Below are positions 36,191-45,850 of a stretch of 64,000 bases of DNA, piece by piece; positions within the stretch are counted from its first letter, which is position 1; the number at the start of each line of letters is the position of its first letter. The translations under genes were made by a program, and so were the position numbers. Under the pieces are notes generated by a model, which was not told where the DNA came from, did not search any database, and saw only the letters and a list, made by a program, of their open reading frames with translations. The stretch is from Nostoc sp. 'Lobaria pulmonaria (5183) cyanobiont' (GTDB lineage Bacteria; Cyanobacteriota; Cyanobacteriia; Cyanobacteriales; Nostocaceae). Where the stretch lies: NCBI RefSeq assembly GCF_002949795.1, contig NZ_CP026692.1:1-64000 (forward strand), read 5' to 3'.

Positions 36191-36656
36191 TTTACCCAAC
36201 CTATAGGACTGAATACCGAACATATTTGGCCACAAAGTAAAGGGGCTGACAAAGGTAATTCTCGAAGTGACCTTCACCATCTATTTCCTGCACGAGCAGA
36301 TATTAATAGCGAGCGAGGTAATAAAGCTTCTGACGATATAGCCGACACAACTACTAAGAAATGGTATCGAAATGATACTGTTTAATCTACAATTACTAGC
36401 AGTGAAATTAATGAGTTTAGCAAATTAGGATCTTCTAAATTTGAGCCTAGAGAGAAGGTAAAAGGGGATATAGCCAGGGCAATTTTTTACTTTTACACTA
36501 TTATATCGACAACAAGCTGAGACAGTAGACCCAAATTACTTTCAGAATCAGCGTCAGACTTTGTGTAAATGGAATCAGCAAGACCTACCCGATCCTACTG
36601 AAATAGAACGGAATCGTGCGATCGCTATATTTCAAGGTAATGACAATCCGTTCTAA
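36191..36656 (+). pseudogene. Endonuclease I-family (EndA/NucM) pseudogene
   Basis: A clear extracellular endonuclease I trace: LNTEHIWPQSKGADKGNSRS, DLHHLFPARADINSERGNKA (catalytic beta-beta-alpha-metal His), then after an in-frame TAA (36383-36385) FEPREKVKGDIARAIFYFYT, then after a frame shift near 36500 YRQQAETVDPNYF, KWNQQDLPDPTEIERNRAIA and FQGNDNPF, stop 36654-36656. The conserved order WPQ, DLHHLFP, FEPRxxVKGDxARAxFYFYTxY, WxxxDPxxxxExxRNxxIxxxQGNxNPF is diagnostic. The signal peptide and N-terminus are missing. One nonsense and one frameshift mutation: inactive. Confidence 0.85.
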
Positions 36657-36916
36657 TTACTTTGATTACGGTTAAGCTGCATCTACCTTAAAAACCGTTA
36701 TTTTTTGAAATCAAGAAAAAGCTCAGAACTCAAGCCATGAACAAATAATATACTTCTACTAAAAAACCAGCTTTTACAGTAAATGGGATTTATTAAAAAT
36801 AATATAAAATCTTTATAAAAATATAAGAAAATTAATCATAGAAAACACTGATGCTTTTTAATTAATTATGAGCAAAAATATTATTTACTTATTTATTAAA
36901 GATAATTCTATACATA

Positions 36917-39900
36917 ATGTTCATTAACTCTCTCATCTCTGATAATTTACAACAGACTATCATTCGTCATCCACTCATTGTTAGCTCTAAGATTATGCTT
37001 CCAGATGTGATTGCACTACTCAATGAGGCATCAGGTAATCATGATAGCTTGCCAATCAAAGATAACAATTCTTTGACCAACTCAAGTAAAGATATAGCTA
37101 GCAACACATCTCAAGCCACCAGTTGTGTTTTAGTTATAGAAAACTCGCGGTTGGTAGGGATAATTACGCAACGAGATTTAATTAAGCTGACAGCACAAGG
37201 TAAAAATCTAGAGGGTATCAGTGTTGCCCAAGTGATGACCAGAGAGTTAATAACATTGAAGTTAAGAGATTTTAAAGACGTTTTTACTGCGTTACATTTG
37301 CTGAGACAAAATCGGATTTGCCATCTGCCTATTATTGGGGATCGAGGAGAATTAATTGGATTAGTGACTCCTACCAGTCTGCTGGCAGTTTCTATTCTAC
37401 AAGCCGAACTTTACAATCATACACGAGTCAAACTTGTAGAACGCCAAAAAATCGAGGCAGAATTGCGATTGGAGCGTAATTTTGTTGCTACCGTTTTGAA
37501 TCTAGCAGACGCTCTAGTTATAGTACTAGATTTTCAAGGGAAAATTGTTCGCTTTAATCATACTTGCGAGCAAGCTACGGGTTACACATTTGATGAAGTT
37601 AAAGGAAGATTTGTTTGGGATGTGCTGCTGTTACCTGAAATCACACAATGTATCAAAGATATTTTTAAAAATTTAGCTGATAAAGAATTTCCTCAACGTT
37701 ACGAAACTTCTTTAGTTACTAAAGATAGCGATCGCCGCTTAATTTCTTGGTCAAATAAAGTCTTACCTAATCGTGATAATCAAGTTGATTATATCGTCTG
37801 TACAGGCATTGACATTACTGAAAGCCGAAAAGCACAAGAGGAACTCCAACAGACTCGCAACTTTTTACAGTCGATGATTAATAATCTGCCTGTAGCCGTC
37901 TTTGTTAAAGATGCGAAACCAGAAAGTTTTGGGACAGTCAAGCTCTGGAATCATACCTGCGAAAATATTTTTGGTATTACAGCAGAGCAGGCTATTGGCA
38001 AAACAGATTATGAATTCTTCCCGAAAGAACAAGCAGACTTATTCTGCCAAAAAGACCTAGAAAGTTTTGCTAGCGGTTTACCTCAAGATATTTCTGAAGA
38101 ACCTATTGACAGCCCTAGTTTTGGTAGAAGAATTTTACACACGACTAAAATTCCCTTGTATGATAAAAACCAACAACCCGAATACCTGTTGTGTATTTCT
38201 GAGGATATTACAGAATATAAACGAGCAGAAAAAAATCTGCAACAAGCAAAAGAGCAATTACAAACGGTTTTAGATGCAGTACCTGGGTTTGTTTCTTGGG
38301 TAAATGATGATGGATATTATTTAGGGGTTAATCGCCATTTAGCTGAAAGTTTTAACTTGACTCCCGATGCTTTTGTTGGTCAAGAATTGGGCTTTATGGA
38401 AAACAGCCCGCAATTTACAGAATTTATGCAAGAATTTTTAAATAGACAAGATGTAGCAGATTCTAAGGTTATTGATGTTAAAATTAATAGTAAAACATGT
38501 AATTATTTGCTTGTAGCTCAAAAATATCAACAAAACACAGCTGCCGTTGCAATTGGAATCGATATTACAAAACGCAAACAAGCTGAAATAGCCTTACAAA
38601 GTTTGATAGAAAGTACAGCCTCTACGACTGGACGTGACTTTTTCCCAGCATTAGTTGAGCATATTTCTTCTACTTTAGATGTCCGTAACACCTTAGTAAG
38701 TGAGTTAGTTGATGGGCAAGCTCACACTTTAGGATTTTGGTCTGATGGGCAGTTACAACTGAATATTTGCTATGACCCAAAATCAACTCTATGTGAAATT
38801 TTGCTTAAGCAAGGATTTTACCATTGTAGTTCGGGAATTCAGCAGTTCTTTCCTAATGCTAAAAGATTAGCTGCTATGGAAGCTGAAAGTTCGATGGGAG
38901 TTATTTTAAGTGACGATTTTGGTCAACCAATTGGCTCACTATGCATAGTAGATGACAAACCCATACCTGACCAACATAAATTTGAAGGAATTCTCAAAGT
39001 ATTTGCAGCTAGAGCATCTGCTGAACTGCAAAGGCAACGAGCACAAGAAGCTCTACAAAAACTCAATCAAGATTTAGAAGTCAGGGTTAAGCAACGCACT
39101 TTAGACTTACAACAAAGTGAGGCAGAACTTAGAGCTATTTTTAATCAAGCAGCTGTGGGAATTAAACTAGAAACTTTAGATGGTCATTTTCTTAAAGCTA
39201 ATCAAAAGTTGTGTGAAATTTTAGGCTATAGCCAAGAAGAAATATTAAAGAAAAACTTTAGAGATATCACACATCCAGAGGATATAGAAATCCATCTAAA
39301 TCATCTGCAAAAACTAATAGTAGGAGAGGTAGAAACATTCTCTATTGAGAAGCGCTATTTACATAAAAATGCTGATGTAATTTGGATAAATCTAACGGTT
39401 TCGCTAATTCGAGATCCGATTGGTAAACCCATTTATGTGATCGGTGTAGTTAAAGATATACGTGAGCGCAAACAAGCTGAAGAAAATATTTGTAAAGCTT
39501 TAGTAAAAGAAAAAGAACTCAGTGAGTTGAAATCTCGTTTTATTTCTATGACCTCCCACGAGTTCCGAACTCCTTTAGCTGTGATTGCTTCCTCTGCTGG
39601 AATCTTAAAAAGTTTTAGCCATAAACTAGATGAACAACAAAAACATAAACATCTCCAGTGCATTCAGACTTATGTTCAACACACTACTCAACTATTAGAT
39701 GATATTTTGCTAATTAATAAGGCTGAAGCTGGAAAATTGGCATTTGAACCAACTTATATTAATTTAATTAATTTCTGTTGTTCTTTGGTAGAGGAAATTC
39801 AACTCAGTTCTCCCAAACATACCCTAGCTTTTTCTCCCCAGTACTTGGGTAATTCATCAACACACGATCGCTTTATGGCTTGTATAGACAAGAAGCTTTT

Positions 39901-40255
39901 GCGACAAATACTGAGCAATTTGCTTTCAAACGCTGTTAAATACTCACCAGATGGTAGCAATGTTCAAATTGATTTATTAGTTCAAGATAAAAGTGCAGTT
40001 TTTCTAATTCAAGATGAGGGTATTGGTATTTTACCAGAGGATCAACAGAAATTATTTGAACCATTCTACCGAGCTAGTAATGTTGGTAATATGCCAGGAA
40101 CTGGATTAGGTTTGGCAATAGTCAATAATTGTATAGACCTTCATAGAGGAAGAATTACCTTTGCTAGCCAGGTCAGAGTCGGTACGACATTTAGGGTAGA
40201 ACTACCACTAATTATAAGTGATTTCCTCAATGAAAAATCTCTAATGTGTTATTAG
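36917..40255 (+). CDS. CBS-PAS-GAF sensor histidine kinase
   Basis: 1112 residues. Order: two CBS motifs (~20-165; SCVLVIENSRLVGIITQRDL, HLPIIGDRGELIGLVTPTS), PAS1 (~185-305), PAS2 (~310-435), PAS3 (~445-555), GAF (~565-705), a coiled coil, PAS4 (~735-855, with ERKQAEE after it), HisKA with H881 in MTSHEFRTPLAV, and HATPase_c with N box LSNLLSNAVKYSPDG, G1 IQDEGIGILPED and G2 GTGLGLAIVNN. No transmembrane segment: cytosolic sensor, with CBS suggesting adenine-nucleotide sensing. Separated by a 57-aa ORF from a receiver-kinase hybrid at 41028, a plausible relay partner. The promoter side is AT-rich without a clear box. Confidence 0.9.
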   Translation: MFINSLISDNLQQTIIRHPLIVSSKIMLPDVIALLNEASGNHDSLPIKDNNSLTNSSKDIASNTSQATSCVLVIENSRLVGIITQRDLIKLTAQGKNLEGISVAQVMTRELITLKLRDFKDVFTALHLLRQNRICHLPIIGDRGELIGLVTPTSLLAVSILQAELYNHTRVKLVERQKIEAELRLERNFVATVLNLADALVIVLDFQGKIVRFNHTCEQATGYTFDEVKGRFVWDVLLLPEITQCIKDIFKNLADKEFPQRYETSLVTKDSDRRLISWSNKVLPNRDNQVDYIVCTGIDITESRKAQEELQQTRNFLQSMINNLPVAVFVKDAKPESFGTVKLWNHTCENIFGITAEQAIGKTDYEFFPKEQADLFCQKDLESFASGLPQDISEEPIDSPSFGRRILHTTKIPLYDKNQQPEYLLCISEDITEYKRAEKNLQQAKEQLQTVLDAVPGFVSWVNDDGYYLGVNRHLAESFNLTPDAFVGQELGFMENSPQFTEFMQEFLNRQDVADSKVIDVKINSKTCNYLLVAQKYQQNTAAVAIGIDITKRKQAEIALQSLIESTASTTGRDFFPALVEHISSTLDVRNTLVSELVDGQAHTLGFWSDGQLQLNICYDPKSTLCEILLKQGFYHCSSGIQQFFPNAKRLAAMEAESSMGVILSDDFGQPIGSLCIVDDKPIPDQHKFEGILKVFAARASAELQRQRAQEALQKLNQDLEVRVKQRTLDLQQSEAELRAIFNQAAVGIKLETLDGHFLKANQKLCEILGYSQEEILKKNFRDITHPEDIEIHLNHLQKLIVGEVETFSIEKRYLHKNADVIWINLTVSLIRDPIGKPIYVIGVVKDIRERKQAEENICKALVKEKELSELKSRFISMTSHEFRTPLAVIASSAGILKSFSHKLDEQQKHKHLQCIQTYVQHTTQLLDDILLINKAEAGKLAFEPTYINLINFCCSLVEEIQLSSPKHTLAFSPQYLGNSSTHDRFMACIDKKLLRQILSNLLSNAVKYSPDGSNVQIDLLVQDKSAVFLIQDEGIGILPEDQQKLFEPFYRASNVGNMPGTGLGLAIVNNCIDLHRGRITFASQVRVGTTFRVELPLIISDFLNEKSLMCY

Positions 40256-40583
40256 TAAATAATTTTAGGGAACAATAAATTGCAGGATATTGTTTGGAAT
40301 CTAATGTAAATTCCCAAGTTTTAAGCTGAATAATCAGTTTTAGCAGCTGCATTTACTGCGTCTATAGATATCACAAAAACTGCAAGATAGCCAACACCTA
40401 GCATAAATATGCAACAAGGTTTTACAAAAAATTTTACAAGACTTAGGTAATCCGCTTTCAAATATCAATATAGCAATCTATAGGACTCATATCTGATTTC
40501 TGAACAAGATTTCAGATACAACCCTGATAAAACGGGCTTTTCAGTCTCAGTATGTTTTCAGAAATCAAATCGGAGTCCTATAT

Positions 40584-40757
40584 ATGCTGAAAAAAGCTCA
40601 ATCAGATGTTGAGTGCGATCGCTACTTGAGTATCTTACAACAAGAGTATGCTAGAGAAATGATGTTTTTGAATGAAATGAAGAACTCACAAACACTACTA
40701 ACCCCAGAAAATGCCAAAGTTTTGCAAAATTTCAATTTGCTGAAGCAGAGCAAATAG
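40584..40757 (+). CDS. Small 57-residue protein
   Basis: ATG at 40584 with GGAG 10 bases upstream; 57 codons ending TAG 40755-40757. Reads MLKKAQSDVECDRYLSIL, QQEYAREMMFLNEMKNSQT, LLTPENAKVLQNFNLLKQSK: soluble, helical, amphipathic. No family recognised. It lies between two signalling genes on the same strand, so it could be an adaptor, but that is speculation. The rest of 40256-41027 has no gene; 40480-40570 contains a partial inverted repeat. Confidence 0.5.
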   Translation: MLKKAQSDVECDRYLSILQQEYAREMMFLNEMKNSQTLLTPENAKVLQNFNLLKQSK

Positions 40758-41027
40758 TTAGTTTTACAACAAACATATTTAAATATTTCAGCGTTTGTAC
40801 TTAAAGTATAAATATGATTATACGATATTATTGATAATTAATTTTTATTATTTAGCAAGATAAGCTTTATATGGATATAGCGTTTCCTAAGCAACTGAAG
40901 TATATCCAAATCTTCTTTACCAAGGTTAGTACCTTTGAAAACGTATCTCACTAGGTCGAAAATTGCTATAGCATATCATCCTAGACCAATAAAATAAAAC
41001 TGATATTTTTATTTTCACTAATCATAG

Positions 41028-42119
41028 ATGAACACAATTTTAATTATAGAAGACGAACCCCAAGTCAGAGGAAACATTCAAGAAATTTTACAACTTTCTG
41101 ATTTTGAAACTTTGATAGCTGCAAATGGTAAGATTGGATTAGAAATTGCTCAATCAAAATTACCAGATTTAATTATCTGTGACATTATGATGCCTGAATT
41201 AGACGGCTATAGCGTGCTGTCTGCTTTACGCCACAATGAAGCAACTATCAATATTCCTTTAATATTTGTTACTGCAAAATCAGAGCGTTCAGATTTTCGT
41301 CAGGGAATGGATTTTGGGGCTGATGATTATTTGACTAAACCATTTACTCCTGAAGAACTACTCAATGCGATTGCTTCTCGTCTTCATAAACACGCTTTGG
41401 TTGAGCGCCAAGCCCAAGCCAAACTAGACGAACTCAGAATGAATATTGCTCACTCATTACCTCACGAACTGAATACACCTTTAAATGGTATTCTCGGTAT
41501 GTCACAGTTGTTAATAGAAAGTTGTGGCATCATACCTGACTCTGAAGAAGTCGAAATTGCCGAATTAATTTACAGATCCGCCAATCGCTTGAATGCACTC
41601 GTTCAAAGGTTTTTATTATATAGTAATCTGGAAATAATAACTAAAAGTCCCGAAAAAACTCGTCAAATAAAAGAAAAAAAAGATAGATGTTTTACTGAAA
41701 AAATTATTAGTGAAGTCGCTCTCAAAAAAGCTATAGAAAACTGTAGAGAAAAAGATTTAAAGCTAGATATCCAAGAATCTCCAGTACAATTACCACAAGA
41801 AAATTTGAGTATTCTTATTGAAGAATTACTTGAGAATTCTTTTAAATTTTCTTTACCAAACAGCGAAATTCAAGTTATGAGTAAGAGAGAAGGTAATAAA
41901 TTTAATTTATATGTAATTGATAATGGCAAAGGGATGGCAATAGAAGAGATTAATAAAATTGGAGCTTTTGTACAATTTAATCGAAAGTTATGGGAACAAC
42001 AAGGCTCTGGCTTAGGACTGGCTATTGTTCAGCATATAGTTAAATTATATGGTGGTGAATTTACAATTGCTAGCATTCCTGAAAAAGGAACTACTGTAAG
42101 TGTTAGTTTGCCTTGCTAG
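41028..42119 (+). CDS. Receiver-histidine kinase hybrid
   Basis: 363 residues. Receiver domain (1-120): acidic pair E8/D9 in IIEDEPQ, phospho-acceptor D52 in LIICDIMMPELDG, K104 in YLTKPFTPEE. Then a kinase core: H146 in SLPHELNTPLNGILG, a short divergent linker, and HATPase with N box IEELLENSFKFSLPN, G1 VIDNGKGMA and G2 GSGLGLAIVQH. This receiver-first layout is common in cyanobacteria (Nostoc-type relay proteins). Probably receives phosphate from the CBS-PAS kinase upstream and passes the signal on; no output domain. Cytosolic. Confidence 0.9.
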   Translation: MNTILIIEDEPQVRGNIQEILQLSDFETLIAANGKIGLEIAQSKLPDLIICDIMMPELDGYSVLSALRHNEATINIPLIFVTAKSERSDFRQGMDFGADDYLTKPFTPEELLNAIASRLHKHALVERQAQAKLDELRMNIAHSLPHELNTPLNGILGMSQLLIESCGIIPDSEEVEIAELIYRSANRLNALVQRFLLYSNLEIITKSPEKTRQIKEKKDRCFTEKIISEVALKKAIENCREKDLKLDIQESPVQLPQENLSILIEELLENSFKFSLPNSEIQVMSKREGNKFNLYVIDNGKGMAIEEINKIGAFVQFNRKLWEQQGSGLGLAIVQHIVKLYGGEFTIASIPEKGTTVSVSLPC

Positions 42120-42243
42120 GGGATGCTTACAAATATAACTACAGGAAAATATAAATTTACAAAATAGTAATTCAGAGAGTAAGGGGAATCTATCTTAATC
42201 TTTTAGGGGATTAGTTATATTCCGTAGTTTTAAGTATGCTTTT

Positions 42244-43548
42244 TCAACACCAAGTTTGCACAACATGACCCTTCAACTGTTGTCCTAACCAAGGTGTATT
42301 TTGTGAAAGTGTATAGAGACTTTTACGTTCGACTTTCCAGGTTTGCTGGGGATCGAATAAAGTAAGTTCTGCTGGTTGATGAGGTACGATCGCACTTACT
42401 TTTTGCCCCAAACACTCTGCTGGATTGGTACTCAATGCCCGCCATAATTCTAAAGCTGTAAATTCCTCAGTTTCAACGAGATATTGCCACAGCAAAGGTA
42501 ATGCTAGCTCTAAACCAATTGCCCCAGCGGGTGCTTCGGCAAAGGCTTGGACTTTTTCTTCGTAGCTGTAGGGTGTATGATCAATAGCGATCGCATCGAT
42601 TACACCCGCACGTACCCCTGCACGCAATGCCGCCATATCACTGGGATTGCCTAAAGGCGGATCTAAATGCAAGCTGGTGTGATAACTCTTAACTGCTTTT
42701 GTATCAAGTAAAAGGTGCATCCAGGTGGTGCTGGCGGTGATGGGTAAACCAGCCGCTTTCGCTGAAGCAATTAATTCCACGCTGCGATTTGTAGAGACAC
42801 GCATGATATGGACTGGTGTGCCGATGGCTGCAACCAATTCAAGCATTGCTGCGATCGCAGTAGTTTCAGCGCTGGCGGGTATTGGGGGTAAACCAAAACG
42901 GAGAGCATCTGTCCCTTCTCTCATCACACCATTCGCTGTTAACTGGCGATCGCTAGGCCAAAATGCTACTGGTTTACCCAATGGCTGGAGATACTCTAAC
43001 ACTCTCTGCACCAGCGCCAAATTTTCTAAGGGCTTACCATCAGTAAAACCAACAACTCCAGCAGACGCTAAATCTGCCAATTCCGTCATCTGCTTCCCAG
43101 CAATATCTACGGTGATAGCACCCCAGAGATGAAGCAGAGGAGCAGGGGAGCAGGGGAGCAGGAAAGACAAACTCTTCTCTGCTCCTTTGCTTTTGTGCCC
43201 CTCTGGCCTCTTCTGCTGCAACTGTGCCACAAGTGCAGGGTTATCAATAACTGGGGATGTATCGGGTAAAATGCTAACTCTAGTAAAGCCGCCAGCAGCA
43301 GCAGCCTGTAAGAAAGACAAGAGGGTTTCCCGTTCTTCAAAGCCAGGTTCACCAGAGTGGCTGTACAAATCCACTAATCCAGGGCCGAGAACTAATCCCT
43401 GACAATCTTTGATTTGAGTATCGGAACTGATATCAGAAATGTGCGAAGCCACTTCTCGGATATAACCATCAGCAATCAGCACATCAAAGAGTTCATCGAT
43501 TTCAGAAACAGGATCAATCACTCGTACTTTTTGCAGCAGTTCAGTCAT
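42244..43548 (-). CDS. Dihydroorotase-like amidohydrolase lacking metal ligands
   Basis: 434 residues, class I dihydroorotase fold by overall pattern (LGPGLVDLYSHSGEPGFEER, GVMREGTDALRFGLPPIP, VIDAIAIDHTPYSYEEK, EAPAGAIGLELALPLL). Expected metal ligands are altered: D-x-H-x-H is D60-x-Y62-x-H64, the substrate Arg is G66, the HxED His region reads FWPSD (197-201), and DHAPH is D323-H-T-P-Y327; D323 and H247 are kept. It therefore resembles non-catalytic pseudo-dihydroorotases that support aspartate transcarbamoylase. Residues ~115-142 (GHKSKGAEKS..LPCSPAPLLHLWGA) are encoded by an inserted dispersed repeat (43123-43206), kept in frame. An AMIDOHYDROLASE of pyrimidine synthesis by descent. Confidence 0.78.
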   Translation of the reverse strand: MTELLQKVRVIDPVSEIDELFDVLIADGYIREVASHISDISSDTQIKDCQGLVLGPGLVDLYSHSGEPGFEERETLLSFLQAAAAGGFTRVSILPDTSPVIDNPALVAQLQQKRPEGHKSKGAEKSLSFLLPCSPAPLLHLWGAITVDIAGKQMTELADLASAGVVGFTDGKPLENLALVQRVLEYLQPLGKPVAFWPSDRQLTANGVMREGTDALRFGLPPIPASAETTAIAAMLELVAAIGTPVHIMRVSTNRSVELIASAKAAGLPITASTTWMHLLLDTKAVKSYHTSLHLDPPLGNPSDMAALRAGVRAGVIDAIAIDHTPYSYEEKVQAFAEAPAGAIGLELALPLLWQYLVETEEFTALELWRALSTNPAECLGQKVSAIVPHQPAELTLFDPQQTWKVERKSLYTLSQNTPWLGQQLKGHVVQTWC

Positions 43549-43871
43549 AAAAGTTTTTAGTTATGAGTTAGGAGTTTAAGTCGGTAAGCATAATTAAACA
43601 TAAAGTAAAATCCTAGTTCGTAGCGAGCGATTCATCCCTCAAAGCAAGGATTATTAAGACTAAAGTCCTTACCCAACGGGAAAGTTAGTCGCTCATGGGG
43701 GAAACCCCCATCGCCTTTGGCGTCTCCCCTTGGGAGAAGACCGCGCTAACTCACTACAAACTTCAATTTATTTACGTCTAGCTACTTATGAGTTATTTGT
43801 TCTTCAGCCATTGCTTCTAACTTTATTCCTCACTCCTCACTCCTAACTCCTCCTAACTCCTAACTCAGCAC
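43549..43871. repeat. Intergenic gap with short tandem repeats
   Basis: No gene. 43826-43877 is a run of CTCCTAACTC/CTCACTCCT-type heptamer-like repeats (STRR-like). 43693-43745 is a GC-rich dispersed repeat (GGGAAACCCCCATCGCC, GGCGTCTCCCC). 43560-43575 has a related TTATGAGTTAGGAG motif in inverted orientation. Confidence 0.5.
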
Positions 43872-45224
43872 TCACAATGCCCCTGCTGCTGTTTTATCTA
43901 GTACGCCTCCACCAAAGTGATAGGTGATGTTCATCGCTTGCAGTACTGGTAAACCATCGATGCCAGCAGGGTAGTCGATAACACTGACTGCACCGTTACC
44001 CTGGCGAAAACTCCAGAAGTTTTCCAGCGATAAACCCAGAATGTGACAAAGCAAGGTTTTGTTAGTAGCGTCATGAGCTACTACTAATACAGTTTTGAAT
44101 TGATTATTTGATGCTGCTTGCAGAATTGATTGCCAAGCTGCAACGCTGCGCTCCCACACCTGTTGCAAATTCTCCCCTTCAGGCATTTGCACTTGCGTTG
44201 GTATCATCCGCCATCGCTGCAATTCTCCCGGAAACTCTTGCTCTATCTCTGTTTCTAATTTTCCTTCCCAGAGACCATGACTGATTTCTCTTAAGCCATC
44301 TTGCAATTCTAACTTTACATTAGGATGTTGTTTTAAGATAATCTCTGCTGTTTCTTTAGGGCGCAGCATTGTGCTGCTGCAAGCATTATCAATTGCTACT
44401 TCTTGGAGAAATTTGCTTGCTTTTTGTGACTGTTGTCTACCGTTATCGTTGAGGGGGACATCAATTTGTCCTTGAAACCTGGTTTGGCGATTCCAGTCGG
44501 TTTCACCGTGACGCACTAGTAACAATCGTACTCCTTGATGATCCGGTCGCAATGAAGGTAGAGTTTCTCCAGTGTGTTGCGTCTGATTTAAGGATTCTAG
44601 CTGGACTGGTTCGCCCAATCCTCCAGCAAAATTTAATACGGTGATGCCACAGTTAGATTGCTGTATTGAGTGGTAACGACTGGGGGGGATTCCTAACGCT
44701 GTGCTAATCAAGGCGCGATTAATTCCGTTATGTCCGACAATGAGAATAGTTTCGCCTTGATGTTGGGACAAAATTTCTTGCCAAAACTGCCGTGCTTGTT
44801 CGTATAAAGCAAGAACAGGAAAATGTTCTCTTGTTCCTTCTGCATCATTAAGCAGCATCCGCAGTTTGTCGGGGTGTTGATGCCAAGTGCGGTAATCTTC
44901 AGCAAATTTTTGCTTAACTTCAGCAGTCAGCAATCCTTCCCATAAAGGCAGGTCAATTTCTAGCAGCAAATCAGAAACTTGGAGTACATCAGATTGTTTA
45001 GCCTGAGTAGCTAACTCACTATGGATAATATCTGCTGTGTGTTTTGCTCGTTGTAAGGGACTGCTGTAAATCGTATTAAATAAGATATTGCTGAGGGCTT
45101 TGCCTACTTTACTGGCATCGTTACGACCTTTTTCGGTTAATGTTGACGCATCAGTGCGTCCTTGGATACGCCGCTCGGTGTTATAACCGCTTTGACCGTG
45201 GCGCACAATGATGACACGAGTCAT
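43872..45224 (-). CDS. Tandem histidine phosphatase (phosphoglycerate mutase-like)
   Basis: 450 residues made of two complete histidine-phosphatase domains. Domain 1 (1-~210): VIIVRHGQSGYNTERRIQGR with the catalytic RHG, E81-region LPLWEGL, and second His in ILIVGHNGINRALI. Domain 2 (~225-430): LLLVRHGETDWNRQTRFQGQ, ISHGLWEGK, and VLVVAHDATNKTLL. Both catalytic His pairs are intact. Duplicated histidine phosphatases of this length are typical of cyanobacteria and act on small phosphometabolites; substrate cannot be told. GAGGAGG ribosome-binding site before the ATG. Cytosolic. Confidence 0.88.
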   Translation of the reverse strand: MTRVIIVRHGQSGYNTERRIQGRTDASTLTEKGRNDASKVGKALSNILFNTIYSSPLQRAKHTADIIHSELATQAKQSDVLQVSDLLLEIDLPLWEGLLTAEVKQKFAEDYRTWHQHPDKLRMLLNDAEGTREHFPVLALYEQARQFWQEILSQHQGETILIVGHNGINRALISTALGIPPSRYHSIQQSNCGITVLNFAGGLGEPVQLESLNQTQHTGETLPSLRPDHQGVRLLLVRHGETDWNRQTRFQGQIDVPLNDNGRQQSQKASKFLQEVAIDNACSSTMLRPKETAEIILKQHPNVKLELQDGLREISHGLWEGKLETEIEQEFPGELQRWRMIPTQVQMPEGENLQQVWERSVAAWQSILQAASNNQFKTVLVVAHDATNKTLLCHILGLSLENFWSFRQGNGAVSVIDYPAGIDGLPVLQAMNITYHFGGGVLDKTAAGAL

Positions 45225-45472
45225 CTCAAAGCCCTCCTCTATCTTGACGATTAATTTTACTGCAAAACGATTGCATAATTATCGACTCAGGAAGGCGGAT
45301 TGAGTCAGGTGCAAAACTTTATTCTGCTAGAGGAGGCAGGACGAGTGGCTAAAACTGCCGTTGTCTAAACAATGTTTTCTAATAAAGCTATTTTGATTTA
45401 AGTAAAAATATTCCCTTGAATACTATTACACATAACAGTGACAAAGTAATAGGTACAATTTAGGAATTATGC

Positions 45473-45668
45473 CTAGTACAGCTTGGCAAAAGTAAGCAGA
45501 CCATTAAAAGCTACGAAAAGTCGGCAGACTGCAAGGCTTAAAAATGGTATGTGTGTTTACGCCGCATGGTACTAGTACCGCAAGGCGGAAGTCAAAAGTC
45601 AAAAGAATTGTATTTCGGGCTTTTACACCATTTGAAATGGTATGTTTATTTACGCCGTGCTGTACTAG
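45473..45668. mobile_element. 196-bp MITE, left copy flanking the adhesin gene
   Basis: Starts CTAGTACAGC and ends with the complement GCTGTACTAG (45659-45668). The interior carries TTTACGCCGCATGGTACTAG and TTTACGCCGTGC segments. No coding capacity. A second copy in the same orientation lies at 50427-50635, identical apart from scattered substitutions and a 13-bp insertion. The TA inside CTAG at each end may be the target duplication, as for IS630/Tc1-type elements. The remainder of 45225-45850 has no gene. Confidence 0.8.
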
Positions 45669-45850
45669 TTTATTTATGGGCACTCCTGAAATACTGCTTT
45701 ACAAAAACAGGAATTGGCCTGATGATAAAAAAAGGAAATTAATGGTAACAAATAATTCATCATTACTGTTAATAATTGTGTGAAAACCCTGTAATGACAA
45801 AGCTTCAGTCAGTTTGAGTTTAACTCATAACCTTAGTTTAAGGTAACAAA

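Noticed and set aside
43826..43880. ACTCCTCACTCC motif resembling the core of the cyanobacterial sRNA Yfr1
   Set aside because: It is part of a run of CTCCTAACTC-type short tandem repeats and lacks the flanking Yfr1 hairpins.
45544..45783. Open frame inside the left MITE
   Set aside because: Consists of MITE sequence, recurs in part in the other copy and has no family features.
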